DNA from: Verrucomicrobiota bacterium
GTDB taxonomy: Bacteria; Verrucomicrobiota; Verrucomicrobiia; Verrucomicrobiales; Akkermansiaceae
Length of the DNA: 46,394 nucleotides
Reading direction: 5' to 3'
NCBI GenBank assembly: GCA_026397725.1
Contig: JAPLUI010000462.1
Location: 1-46,394, forward strand
The notes under the pieces are model-generated. The model ran no database searches, was not told the origin of the DNA, and was given only the letters and a program-made list of their open reading frames with translations. The position numbers and the translations under genes were made by a program. Below are positions 33,172 through 41,397 of this stretch, piece by piece (the stretch's first letter is position 1; each line of letters starts with the position of its first letter).

Positions 33172-33915
33172 TCACCAGCTCTTGATGTCATCGGCGGTGC
33201 CGGGTTTCTTGTCAGCACCGGGAGAATACACCGCCGCGCGGCGGTCATTCAGGGTGTAGTGCTTTGCGCCGACGGAAAACTGGAGCGTCTCTTGATTCCG
33301 GGATGCCAGCACCACTGTGAAGGGGTTGCCCCATGAGTCGTAGAGGCCCTCGACCGACCGCCCGCCGGGTTGGTACAGCAAGCCGTTGGCTTTGGTCCTG
33401 GTTTCCCTGACGGCAAGAAACCTGCTGCATCGCGGGTTCTGGTGCTGGCCCGATGCCGCTTCAAGACCGAGCAGGATGGTCAACAGTCTAACCCCATCGC
33501 CGGTATCGGTGGTCACCTGGTTCCCCACCTCCGGCAGGCAGTTGTACTCGGTGTGGAAATTCTCGACTGCTCCTTCCAGCGCCTGGGCAGAGCGTTCTGA
33601 CGAGACTCTCCGGGCTCGCATCATGGCTCCGGAGTCATCGTGAATGTTCAGGAGTACAACCAGTGTCACATAGCCCAGGATCAACCCGGCGAAGGCCAGC
33701 GAACTTCCGGTCAGGCAGGCGTTTGACTTGCGGATGCGCCTCCGCGCCAAGTGGCCGGCGATGATCGCAGGAATGCTGCAAAGGCAAAGCCAGAGCAGGA
33801 AATAATCGCGACCGAAGAGGGGCAGGAAGCCCGCCATGCCAAGCACCAAACTCGCCGCCGCCAGACCGCAAAACCGGGCTTGGCTGTTCTGCGGAAGTGG
33901 TGGTGACTGGTCCAT
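33172..33915 (-). CDS. DUF4190-like membrane protein with pseudopilin-type C-terminal domain
   Basis: The 247-residue product starts at MDQSPPLPQNSQ with GAGGT upstream. The N-terminal half has hydrophobic helices of DUF4190 type (GLAAASLVLGMAGFL, then IIAGHLARRRIRKSN and LAFAGLILGYVTLVVLL). The C-terminal half, from about residue 105, is pseudopilin-like: ALEGAVENFHTEYNCLPE, GLYDSWGNPFTV and PGADKKPGTADDIKSW. It is the most diverged of three tandem paralogues. The globular domain resembles that of type II secretion major pseudopilins (GspG-like DxWGNP and calcium-loop region). Membrane-anchored; function unknown. Confidence 0.75.
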   Translation of the reverse strand: MDQSPPLPQNSQARFCGLAAASLVLGMAGFLPLFGRDYFLLWLCLCSIPAIIAGHLARRRIRKSNACLTGSSLAFAGLILGYVTLVVLLNIHDDSGAMMRARRVSSERSAQALEGAVENFHTEYNCLPEVGNQVTTDTGDGVRLLTILLGLEAASGQHQNPRCSRFLAVRETRTKANGLLYQPGGRSVEGLYDSWGNPFTVVLASRNQETLQFSVGAKHYTLNDRRAAVYSPGADKKPGTADDIKSW

Positions 33916-33957
33916 TGCAGGGACCTCATGTATCCGGCAAGGGGCCGGTCCCCTCAT

Positions 33958-34695
33958 TCACCAGCTCTTGATGTCATCGGCGGTGCCGAATTTCTTGTCG
34001 GCGCCGGGTGAGAAGACCGCGACCTTGCGGCCGTTCAGAATGGTGATCTTGTCGCCGAGGGAGACGCGGAGGCAGTCTTCATTCTGAATGTCCAACTGCA
34101 CCGTGAAGGGATTGCCCCATGAGTCATAGAAGCCTTCGGCCGTCCGACCGCTGGAGTGGTACAGCAGGCCCCTGGATTTGGTCTTGGTTTCCTTGGCGCT
34201 GAGCAATTTGATCGAGCGCTGGTTTTGCATCCGGTCCGAATCGGGTTCTAGACCGAGCAGGACGTTGAGGAGCTTGACCCCTTCTCCGGCATCGGTGGTC
34301 ACCTGGTAGGGCACGTCCGGCAGGCTGCCATACTCGGTGTGGAAATTGTTGACGGCCGCCTCCAGGGCTCTGGCAGAGGCTTCCGAGGTGATCTTGTCCG
34401 CACGGTTCATGACAGCCATGCCTGCGAAGAAGCCTGCCACGGCAAGCACCACAATGATGGAGCCGAGGACAGTCGATGCGTACCCCAATATCAACCCGGC
34501 GATTGCAAGGCCATCGCCGGTTAGGGTTGCGTTTGCTTTATGGATGCGTTTCCGCGCCAGGTGGCCTGTTACGATGGCGGGGATACCACCGACGATCCAA
34601 AAAAACAAGCTGGCAATGCCAAGCACCAAGCTGGCCGTAGCGAGACCGCACGGTTGGGCTTGGTTGTTCTGCGGAAGCGGTGGTGGCTGGTTCAT
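33958..34695 (-). CDS. DUF4190-like membrane protein with pseudopilin-type C-terminal domain, paralogue 2
   Basis: The 245-residue product starts at MNQPPPLPQNNQ with the same upstream GAGGT. The DUF4190-like region is ATASLVLGIASLFFWIVGGIPAIVTGHLARKR. A third hydrophobic segment (TVLGSIIVVLAVAGFFAGMAVMNRA) is nearly the transmembrane end of the neighbouring pilin. The C-terminal domain (YGSLPDVPYQVTTDAGEGV to ADDIKSW) is almost identical to that of the next upstream gene, so it is a recent hybrid of a pilin globular domain and a DUF4190 module. Confidence 0.78.
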   Translation of the reverse strand: MNQPPPLPQNNQAQPCGLATASLVLGIASLFFWIVGGIPAIVTGHLARKRIHKANATLTGDGLAIAGLILGYASTVLGSIIVVLAVAGFFAGMAVMNRADKITSEASARALEAAVNNFHTEYGSLPDVPYQVTTDAGEGVKLLNVLLGLEPDSDRMQNQRSIKLLSAKETKTKSRGLLYHSSGRTAEGFYDSWGNPFTVQLDIQNEDCLRVSLGDKITILNGRKVAVFSPGADKKFGTADDIKSW

Positions 34696-34736
34696 TGCCG
34701 GGACCTCATGTATCCGGTGGGGAGCCGAGCCCCTCA

Positions 34737-35303
<567 letters not shown>

Positions 35304-35485
35304 GATGGTGGATGGATGGGGACTTCGGCGCACGCAACCAATACCAATTCCGTGCTGATGGCAATGCAACAATTGGGGAGACAGTAACATCGTTCCTACC
35401 CTAATCGAAAATTCCGCGCGGGCAAATCAATTTTTTTTGTGGCTTTGGCGTTGCGAGGCGGGGGATTTTGGCGCACGCTGAGGGC
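35304..35485. other. Divergent region between pseudopilin gene and rnr
   Basis: This 182-bp A/T-richer gap holds upstream regions for both genes. A weak -35/-10 candidate for rnr is TTGCGA (35451-35456) and CACGCT (35474-35479) with a 17-bp spacer, but it would start transcription almost at the ATG, so I give it little weight. Confidence 0.4.
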
Positions 35486-37828
35486 ATGCCCGGCAACAAC
35501 CTCCGAGACCCGCTGCTCGAATTCATGCGCTCCAGCAGCTACCAGCCGATGACGAAATCCGAGTTGGCCCGCCATCTGGCAGTGCCCCCGGATCGCCGTG
35601 CCGCGTGGCGGACTGAACTTGAGACCCTGGTGGCGGAGGGTCTGATAGGCCAAGGAAAAAATGCCCGATACGAACTCCGCAGCCGCTCGGAAATGCAGTT
35701 GGCCGGCACCCTGAAGTTTCATCCCAAAGGCCATGCCTTCTTCTTCCCGGACGCCACCGACGACCAAAACCTCGCCACCGCACTCGATCTTGCCGCTCTT
35801 TCCCGCATCCGGGTCGCCCGCCACGATGCCGCCACCGCCCTGGATGGCGACCGGGTCCTGGTTTCCCTCCGCCCGGCCAAACCGGGTCGCGATTCCCGCC
35901 GCCGCTTTGGCGATGACCCCTCCGCAGACGATCCCATCGGCAAGGTTGATCGCATCCTCAAGCGCCGCTCCGGCCGGCTGGTCGGGGTGTTTCGGCAGCA
36001 CGGCCGTCACGCATCGGTCACCTGCGATGACAAGGCGATCAATGGCAGCATCGACATCCTCGGTGAGACCACCGCGCAAAACGGCCAACTCGTCGTCGTC
36101 GATCTCGCGCCTTGGGCCGAGCGGACGGTGACTCCGCGCGGGCGCATCATCGAGGTGCTGGGGTGGCCCGGTGAGCAGGGAGTGGACATGCTTGGCGTGA
36201 TCAACCGCTTCGGCCTGCGAACCTCGTTTCCCGAGGCAGTCCTGGCCGCCGCCCGGGCCACGCCGGAAGCGCCCGAGCCGGCCGAAATCGCCCGCCGCAA
36301 GGATTGGCGCAACAAGCTGGTCATCACCATCGATCCCGCCGATGCCAAGGACCACGATGATGCCATCTGGCTGGAAAAAACCGCGCGGGGCTGGACGCTC
36401 GCCGTCCACATCGCCGATGTTTCCCACTATGTGAAACCCGGCACTGCGCTCGATCATGAGGCACTCGAGCGCGGCAATTCCACCTATCTGGTGGACCGGG
36501 TGCTGCCGATGTTGCCCACCGAGTTGAGCAACGGAATCTGCTCGCTCAAGCCTAACGTTGACCGCCTTACCAAGTGCGCCTTGCTGGACATCGCGCCGGA
36601 CGGGGAAATCAAGAAGGCTCGCTTCATCGATGCCGTCATCCATAGCCGGGCGAAGTTGTCCTACGCACAGGCCCAGGCGATCCTCGATGGCAAGCCGGCT
36701 CCCGCAGGTGCCGATCCGGCGCTGGCGGAGACCCTCCGCGAGGGCTGGCGGCTGGCCAACGTCCTGCGCCAACGCCGTTTCAGACACGGCGCGCTGGATC
36801 TGGAAATGCCCGAAATCCGCGTCCTGCTCGACGAACACGGACACGCCACCCGCGTCGAGCCGGTCATCCACACCGCCAGTCACCAACTCGTCGAGGAATG
36901 CATGCTGGCCGCCAATGATGCCGTGGCGCGGGTGCTCCGGGAGCGGCAGAAACCCGCCATTCATCGCATTCACGAGGACCCCGATCCGTCACGCCTGATG
37001 GATTACACCGCAACCGCCAAACTCTACGGCTATCACCCCGGCGATCTAACCAACCGGGCGCAGCTCCAAAAACTCCTCGACGATTCCAAGGGCAGCCCCG
37101 AGGAGCATGTCATCAAACTCGGCCTGCTCAAAAGCCTCAAGCGGGCCGCCTACTCCGCCGAAGCCCTTGGCCACTACGGCCTGGCCAAGGGCGATTACTG
37201 CCATTTCACCAGCCCCATCCGCCGCTACGCCGATCTCATCGTCCACCGCGCCCTGCAGCCCTTGCTGGTCAATCCGCCCAATGCCCCAGACCGCACGCCG
37301 CCCGTTGCCGAAATGCGTGACATCTCCCGCCACCTCTCGGACACCGAACGCGTCTCCGCCGAGGCCGAGGGCGAGACCAAACAACTCAAGCTCTTAGAGT
37401 ATCTCCAGCGGGTGGCCGCGTCGGATGATCCGCCGGTTTTCGACGGCCTCATCACCGAGGCCCGACCGATGGGCCTGATGGTGGAAATCCCCAGCCTGGG
37501 CGTGCGCGGCGTGGTCAAGCGCGAGGACCTGCCCGACGGCCGCTGGCGCTTCGAGGCCCACCGCATGGCCTGGGCATCCTTCGATGGCCGCACGATCCAA
37601 GCCGGCATGCGCGTCCCGTTGCGCGTCATGGCCATCGACACCGAGCGTCGCTTCGTCGATTTCACGCTGGCTGGCAAACCGACCACCGCCGTCAGGCTGG
37701 TGCCCCCGAGGCGCTCCGCAACCGTTTCCAAAAAGCACGACCAGCCCAAGCCGAAACCCGCCGCCACGGCCGGTCCTCCCCAGCACCGCAAACATGCCCA
37801 CAAGGCCAAACACCGCAGACCCAAGTAG
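35486..37828 (+). CDS. rnr: Ribonuclease R
   Basis: The 780-residue product degrades structured RNA 3' to 5'. It has an N-terminal winged helix (PMTKSELARHLAVPPDRR), cold-shock domains, and the RNB catalytic domain with DPADAKDHDDAIWLE, VHIADVSHYV, and LPTELSNGICSLKPNVDR. A C-terminal S1 domain (DGLITEARPMGLMVEIPSLGVRGVV) is followed by a basic Lys/His/Pro tail. The ATG at 35486 is preferred; a TTG at 35468 adds six residues. Confidence 0.95.
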   Translation: MPGNNLRDPLLEFMRSSSYQPMTKSELARHLAVPPDRRAAWRTELETLVAEGLIGQGKNARYELRSRSEMQLAGTLKFHPKGHAFFFPDATDDQNLATALDLAALSRIRVARHDAATALDGDRVLVSLRPAKPGRDSRRRFGDDPSADDPIGKVDRILKRRSGRLVGVFRQHGRHASVTCDDKAINGSIDILGETTAQNGQLVVVDLAPWAERTVTPRGRIIEVLGWPGEQGVDMLGVINRFGLRTSFPEAVLAAARATPEAPEPAEIARRKDWRNKLVITIDPADAKDHDDAIWLEKTARGWTLAVHIADVSHYVKPGTALDHEALERGNSTYLVDRVLPMLPTELSNGICSLKPNVDRLTKCALLDIAPDGEIKKARFIDAVIHSRAKLSYAQAQAILDGKPAPAGADPALAETLREGWRLANVLRQRRFRHGALDLEMPEIRVLLDEHGHATRVEPVIHTASHQLVEECMLAANDAVARVLRERQKPAIHRIHEDPDPSRLMDYTATAKLYGYHPGDLTNRAQLQKLLDDSKGSPEEHVIKLGLLKSLKRAAYSAEALGHYGLAKGDYCHFTSPIRRYADLIVHRALQPLLVNPPNAPDRTPPVAEMRDISRHLSDTERVSAEAEGETKQLKLLEYLQRVAASDDPPVFDGLITEARPMGLMVEIPSLGVRGVVKREDLPDGRWRFEAHRMAWASFDGRTIQAGMRVPLRVMAIDTERRFVDFTLAGKPTTAVRLVPPRRSATVSKKHDQPKPKPAATAGPPQHRKHAHKAKHRRPK

Positions 37829-38146
37829 TCTGCACGGAAAGACAGCCACTCAGCGGTGACTCTGTCCGAACCCTGTCAATTGTTAGGCTAGAGGTAACTG
37901 GCCATGAGGAGGCGCAGGGCGTCGAGAGACTGCCTGTAGCAAGTCCGATTGGTGAGGTGAATGCGTATCCAGCGGATGAACTGTAGGCTCAGTTCAGTGT
38001 TCACAAGGTGTCAGATAAATAATTAAATTTTGCTTGCGGTTCGTCCGGCGGGGGGTACGCTTTGGCGGTTGTCGCTGCCACTGGTGTTGCTGGTGTCGCT
38101 GCTTCGATCATCAACCCCGATCATCAACCCCAATTTCAATACCACC
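37829..38146. other. rnr to RAYT intergenic region
   Basis: This 318-bp gap contains a possible dead minus-strand coding scrap (about 37888-38005; SLQFIRWIRIHLTNRTC, then SLDALRLLMASYL before a stop) that looks like a transposase C-terminus. It also holds a promoter candidate for the downstream gene (38034-38061) and a 13-bp tandem repeat GATCATCAACCCC (38106-38131). No other gene was found. Confidence 0.5.
38034..38061 (+). promoter_or_regulatory. Candidate promoter of the RAYT gene
   Basis: TTGCGG (38034-38039), a 16-bp spacer and TACGCT (38056-38061), with the TGCTTGC context also seen in the rpsL and secY promoter candidates. About 85 bp of leader would follow. Confidence 0.45.
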
Positions 38147-39250
38147 ATGAGACGTACACGCTGGCTGGCCCCGTGGAAGGATTCCGTTGAACGACCGGTG
38201 ATCTATCACTGCATCACGCGGGTGGTGGAGCGCCGACTCGCGTTCGGGCAGGAGGAGAAGGAGCAATTCCGGACTTATCTGCGGATGTATGAGAATTTTT
38301 CGGGCTGCCGGGTGCTGTCGTACTGCCTGATGGGCAACCATGTGCATTTGCTGCTGGAGGTGCCGCCGATGGCGGTGGGAGGCTTGTCGGACGAGGAGTT
38401 GCTGCAGCGCCTGCGGGCCATCTACAACCAAGCGATGGTGGGGGTGGTGGCGCGGGAGTTGGCGGAAGTCCGGCAGAAAGTGAAGGCTGGACTGGCAGAT
38501 GCGTCGTTGGTGAGGGAGCTTCATGAGCGTTACACGTATCGGATGCACGATCTTGGGGAGTTCATGAAAACGTTGCTGCTGCGGTTCAGTCGGTGGTTCA
38601 ACACGAAGCACGAGCGGACGGGGGCGCTGTGGGAATCCCGCTTCAAGAGCGTGCTGGTGGAGGACGGGGTGGCATCGCGGACGATGGCGGCGTATATTGA
38701 TCTCAACCCGGTGCGTGCGGGAATGGTGGAGGATCCGGCGGATTACCGGTGGAGCAGTTACGGCGAGGCAATGGGCGGCGGCGCGAAAGGCAATGGGAAG
38801 AAGGCGCGGGCAGGCTTGGTGCGGGCGCTCATGGCACACAAGGGCTACACTGCGGACGCTCGGCATTGGGCGGGTGAGGTGTCCAAGGACTACCGGATGA
38901 TTTTGTTAGCGGAAGGCTCGGAAAGGTTGAAGGAAGTGAGCGGTGCCGAGGGCGGTATTGAGGTGAAAGTGGTCAGGAAAGGCATGAGGAAGGAAGTGGC
39001 GGAGGCGGAGTTGACCCGGCTTGAGCGGAGCCGCGATGTCGCGATGAGCAAGATGCTGCGGTGCCGGGTGAGGTATTTTTCGGATGGGGCGGTGCTCGGG
39101 AGTCGGGCCTTCGTGGATGAGGTGTTCAAGCAGTGCCGGAGTCGCTTTGGGCCGACACGCAAGAGCGGGGCGCGGAAGCTGCGGGGGAATGCCGCGGCGG
39201 CGGCCGGGGTGTTGTGGAGTGTTAGGGATTTGCAGAAGGGGATTGGGTGA
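38147..39250 (+). CDS. REP-associated tyrosine transposase (Y1/HUH family)
   Basis: The 367-residue product has the Y1_Tnp core: YHCITRVVERRLAFGQ, the HUH motif HVH at residues 65-67 in MGNHVHLLLEV, WFNTKHERTGALWESRFKS, and the catalytic-Tyr segment AAYIDLNPVRAGMVEDP with YRWSSYGEA. A C-terminal extension of about 120 basic residues is additional to the core. The family acts on hairpin-forming REP sequences by single-strand cleavage. No clear paired REP elements flank it; the nearest strong hairpin (39287-39321) belongs to the neighbouring IS end. Start ATG 38147 is preferred over in-frame upstream starts. Confidence 0.85.
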   Translation: MRRTRWLAPWKDSVERPVIYHCITRVVERRLAFGQEEKEQFRTYLRMYENFSGCRVLSYCLMGNHVHLLLEVPPMAVGGLSDEELLQRLRAIYNQAMVGVVARELAEVRQKVKAGLADASLVRELHERYTYRMHDLGEFMKTLLLRFSRWFNTKHERTGALWESRFKSVLVEDGVASRTMAAYIDLNPVRAGMVEDPADYRWSSYGEAMGGGAKGNGKKARAGLVRALMAHKGYTADARHWAGEVSKDYRMILLAEGSERLKEVSGAEGGIEVKVVRKGMRKEVAEAELTRLERSRDVAMSKMLRCRVRYFSDGAVLGSRAFVDEVFKQCRSRFGPTRKSGARKLRGNAAAAAGVLWSVRDLQKGIG

Positions 39251-39389
39251 GGATTTGGGTGATGTTACAACAACGCATCGTTACTGCTCAGGTAGCCTCC
39301 CGTGCCGGGAGGCCACCTGAGATGAATGGGCCACCTGACTGCCGCGCCCGCCGGGAACCACGAGACAGGGTTTGGGATCCGCTTGGGCC

Positions 39390-39945
39390 TACGGTTGGTT
39401 TTGCTCCTCCCACAGGAAGATGAGTTCGCGCAAGAGGTGCCCGTTGCAAAGGCCGTGCTTGCAGTCGTGTTTGAGGTAGGAACTCCAGAAGTCATGGATG
39501 GCGCGGCCTTGGAAGTTTGGCAGGATGCCCGCGGCATCCATGGCTTCGCTCCCGCGTCGCTGGTGGGCGAAATACCAGGTGAGACATTGGGTCGGGGCGG
39601 TGTGCAACCCGTGCAGCGAACCGACGGCACGCATGTCGGTTTCATCGAAGCCGACGACCTTGGACTTGGCCACCAGATCGCGGATGAACACCTCGACGGG
39701 TTCCAGTTTGGGCTCGGGCAGGTCGAACACCTGGCGGCGCTCGAGGCGGTCGGGTTGTTGGTTGGCCAGCGAACAACCGCAGCCCGTGCAGCGCCCGACG
39801 AGGTGGCGCACCGTATGGTCGGGCTGGTCCACCATGCGCAGGGTATGGCCCGGATGGCCGGGTCGGCCGCCAGTGGAGCGCTTGCCAGGCTGACGCAGGT
39901 TTTTGGGTTTGGGTTTGGATGTCCGTGACCGCCGCGTGGATACAG
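39390..39945 (-). pseudogene. IS66-family transposase, internally deleted
   Basis: The minus-strand frame encodes KRSTGGRPGHPGHTLRMVDQ and the zinc-finger-like VGRCTGCGCSL of IS66 transposases. It then jumps from VFDLPEPKLEPVEVF to the catalytic-region text VVGFDETDMRAVGSLHGLH, followed by RRGSEAMDAAGILPNFQGRA and HDFWSSYLKHDCKHGLCNGHLLREL. Roughly a hundred residues between the zinc finger and the first catalytic Asp are missing and the C-terminus is short, so it is inactive. Confidence 0.75.
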
Positions 39946-40500
39946 CGGTCGCGGTCGTTGCGGGTGCGCCTGCGGGTTTCACCGAGCCGCAGCCAGTTGG
40001 TTGCCCGGTAGCAGGTCCCCTTGAAACGGTCACGGTCCACGAAGGTCTCCAAGGCCTGCACCGGATGCCCGTATTTACGATCCCCCAGATAATGATAGTT
40101 GGTGAGCAGGGAGTTGAAGAGGCGCAAGTCAGCCGATCCCGGTGCGACGATGTTCACCGACAACGGCTGCAAGTTGCGCAACGCGCCGCTGATGGGATCG
40201 GTCGCATCAGCCACGGCCGCCATGAGCCGGTTGCGCTGCCCGTTGGGTGGGACCGCGACGCGGCGGCAGCAGGATGTGTCCGGCGCGTTCCAGCTTGAAC
40301 AACAGCGTGCGAGCTGCCATGTCCTTGATCCGGCCTTGCGCGTTGCCTGCCTGTGCGTGCCGCACGCAGACAGGCGCCAGTCCCAGCGGTGGCAAAGTTC
40401 AACGCTGAGTCGCGAGCGGCACCACTCCGGGTGTTCGTCGAGGAGTCCCCGGATCAGACCAAGGTCCGCACCGTCCAACTCCCGCCCTTGCATTACCATA
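39940..40500 (-). pseudogene. DUF4338 gene, frameshifted and deleted
   Basis: The N-terminal part reads GRELDGADLGLIRGLLDEHP and SRLSVELCHRWDWR. The frame then shifts so that KDMAARTLLFKLERAGHILL continues in another frame, and returns for LFNSLLTNYHYLGDRKYG and ALETFVDRDRFKGTCYRATNW. About 100 residues between NYHYLG and the LETFVD block are absent. DUF4338 is shared with DruA of Druantia, but here it is a dead IS passenger. Confidence 0.7.
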
Positions 40501-40651
40501 ACACTCGTCACGGCACGCAAGGTGCAGCAGGTATCCCGATGAGTTCGGAAAAAAATCAATTTATTTTTCGCTGGCGCTCGTGGCCTGAAAATCTACTCTG
40601 CGGTCTAGGGTTGCCCCGTGGTGGGGCTACCTGAGTAGTAACTCGTAAAGA

Positions 40652-41362
40652 ATGAAAATCCCTTTTCAGAGGACGCGTTGGAGTCTGGTGTCGGCAACGA
40701 AGGATCCGGCTACCGCAGCGAAGGCACTTGAGGAGCTCTGCAGTCTTTACTGGTACCCAGTTTACGCGTTCATCCGCCGGTCTGGTTGGCCCCCGGAGGA
40801 TGCCAAGGACTGCACACAGGAGTTCTTCGTCCGGATTCTTGCGCGCGGGGATTTCGTCAAGGCGGATCCGGCCCTAGGCAAGTTGCGCTCGTATCTGCTT
40901 GGCGCGGTCAGGCATCACATGGCCAAAGAGCTGGAGAAAACGCGTGCCCTGAAGCGAGGCGGAGGAGCGGTGTTCCAATCGATCGAAGAGGCTCAGGCCG
41001 AGGAGCGGTACGCCCTTGAACCGGTCGATGAGGTGACCCCTGTCACGCTCTACGAACGCCGGTGGGCCCTGACCATTCTGGAAAATGCCGTGCAGGCGTT
41101 GCGTGCCAGTTACGAACGGCGCGACAGACTGGACGAGTTTCTGGTGCTACGTCCGTTCCTGTCGTGGAACTCAGGCGAGGACTATGCCAGCGCGGCGGCT
41201 GCCCTAAAACGCAGTCCCGGTGCCGTCAATGTGGCGGTGTTCCGGCTGCGGCAGCGCTTTCGAGACGCCCTGATCGAGCAAATCTCCCACACCTTGTCTG
41301 ACGAGAGCGAGATTCAAGAGGAGCTTCGGTTCCTCTGCGAGGTTGTTTCACGAGGAGTGTAA
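40652..41362 (+). CDS. ECF-type RNA polymerase sigma factor
   Basis: The 236-residue product has a sigma-2 region (LCSLYWYPVYAFIRRSG, then DCTQEFFVRILARGDF and LGKLRSYLLGAVRHHM) and a C-terminal sigma-4 helix-turn-helix (SAAAALKRSPGAVNVAVFRLRQRF). It lacks an anti-sigma partner; instead a Ser/Thr kinase gene follows 35 bp downstream, the arrangement typical of kinase-linked ECF groups of Planctomycetes and relatives. The gene begins 9 bp after the IS66-like right end, so its original upstream promoter may have been displaced. Confidence 0.85.
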   Translation: MKIPFQRTRWSLVSATKDPATAAKALEELCSLYWYPVYAFIRRSGWPPEDAKDCTQEFFVRILARGDFVKADPALGKLRSYLLGAVRHHMAKELEKTRALKRGGGAVFQSIEEAQAEERYALEPVDEVTPVTLYERRWALTILENAVQALRASYERRDRLDEFLVLRPFLSWNSGEDYASAAAALKRSPGAVNVAVFRLRQRFRDALIEQISHTLSDESEIQEELRFLCEVVSRGV

Positions 41363-41397
41363 TAATGCCGGTCCATTCCGGCAGTAAGGGATGAACC

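Larger units (their letters stand above)
39280..40642. mobile_element. Degraded IS66-like insertion sequence carrying DUF4338 and transposase scraps
   Basis: Inverted ends GTTACTGCTCAGGTAGCC (39280-39297) and the complement at 40625-40642 (one mismatch over 18 bp) bound 1363 bp of minus-strand coding debris. Both ends have subterminal hairpins: 39287-39321 (16-bp stem, one mismatch, TGC loop) and GCCCC-GTGGT-GGGGC near the right end. I found no matching 8-bp target duplication in the flanks. The element lies between the RAYT gene and the ECF sigma gene. Confidence 0.75.

Noticed and set aside
37888..38005. Minus-strand transposase C-terminal scrap as a called pseudogene
   Set aside because: Only about 38 plausible codons remain and no family motif can be verified, so it is mentioned only in the intergenic entry.
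39251..39279. Target-site duplication of the IS66-like element
   Set aside because: The 8 bp left of 39280 (AACGCATC) and right of 40642 (TCGTAAAG) do not match.
39940..40500. DUF4338 gene as a Druantia defence gene
   Set aside because: It is frameshifted and deleted, lies within IS66-like inverted ends, and has no other Druantia genes nearby.
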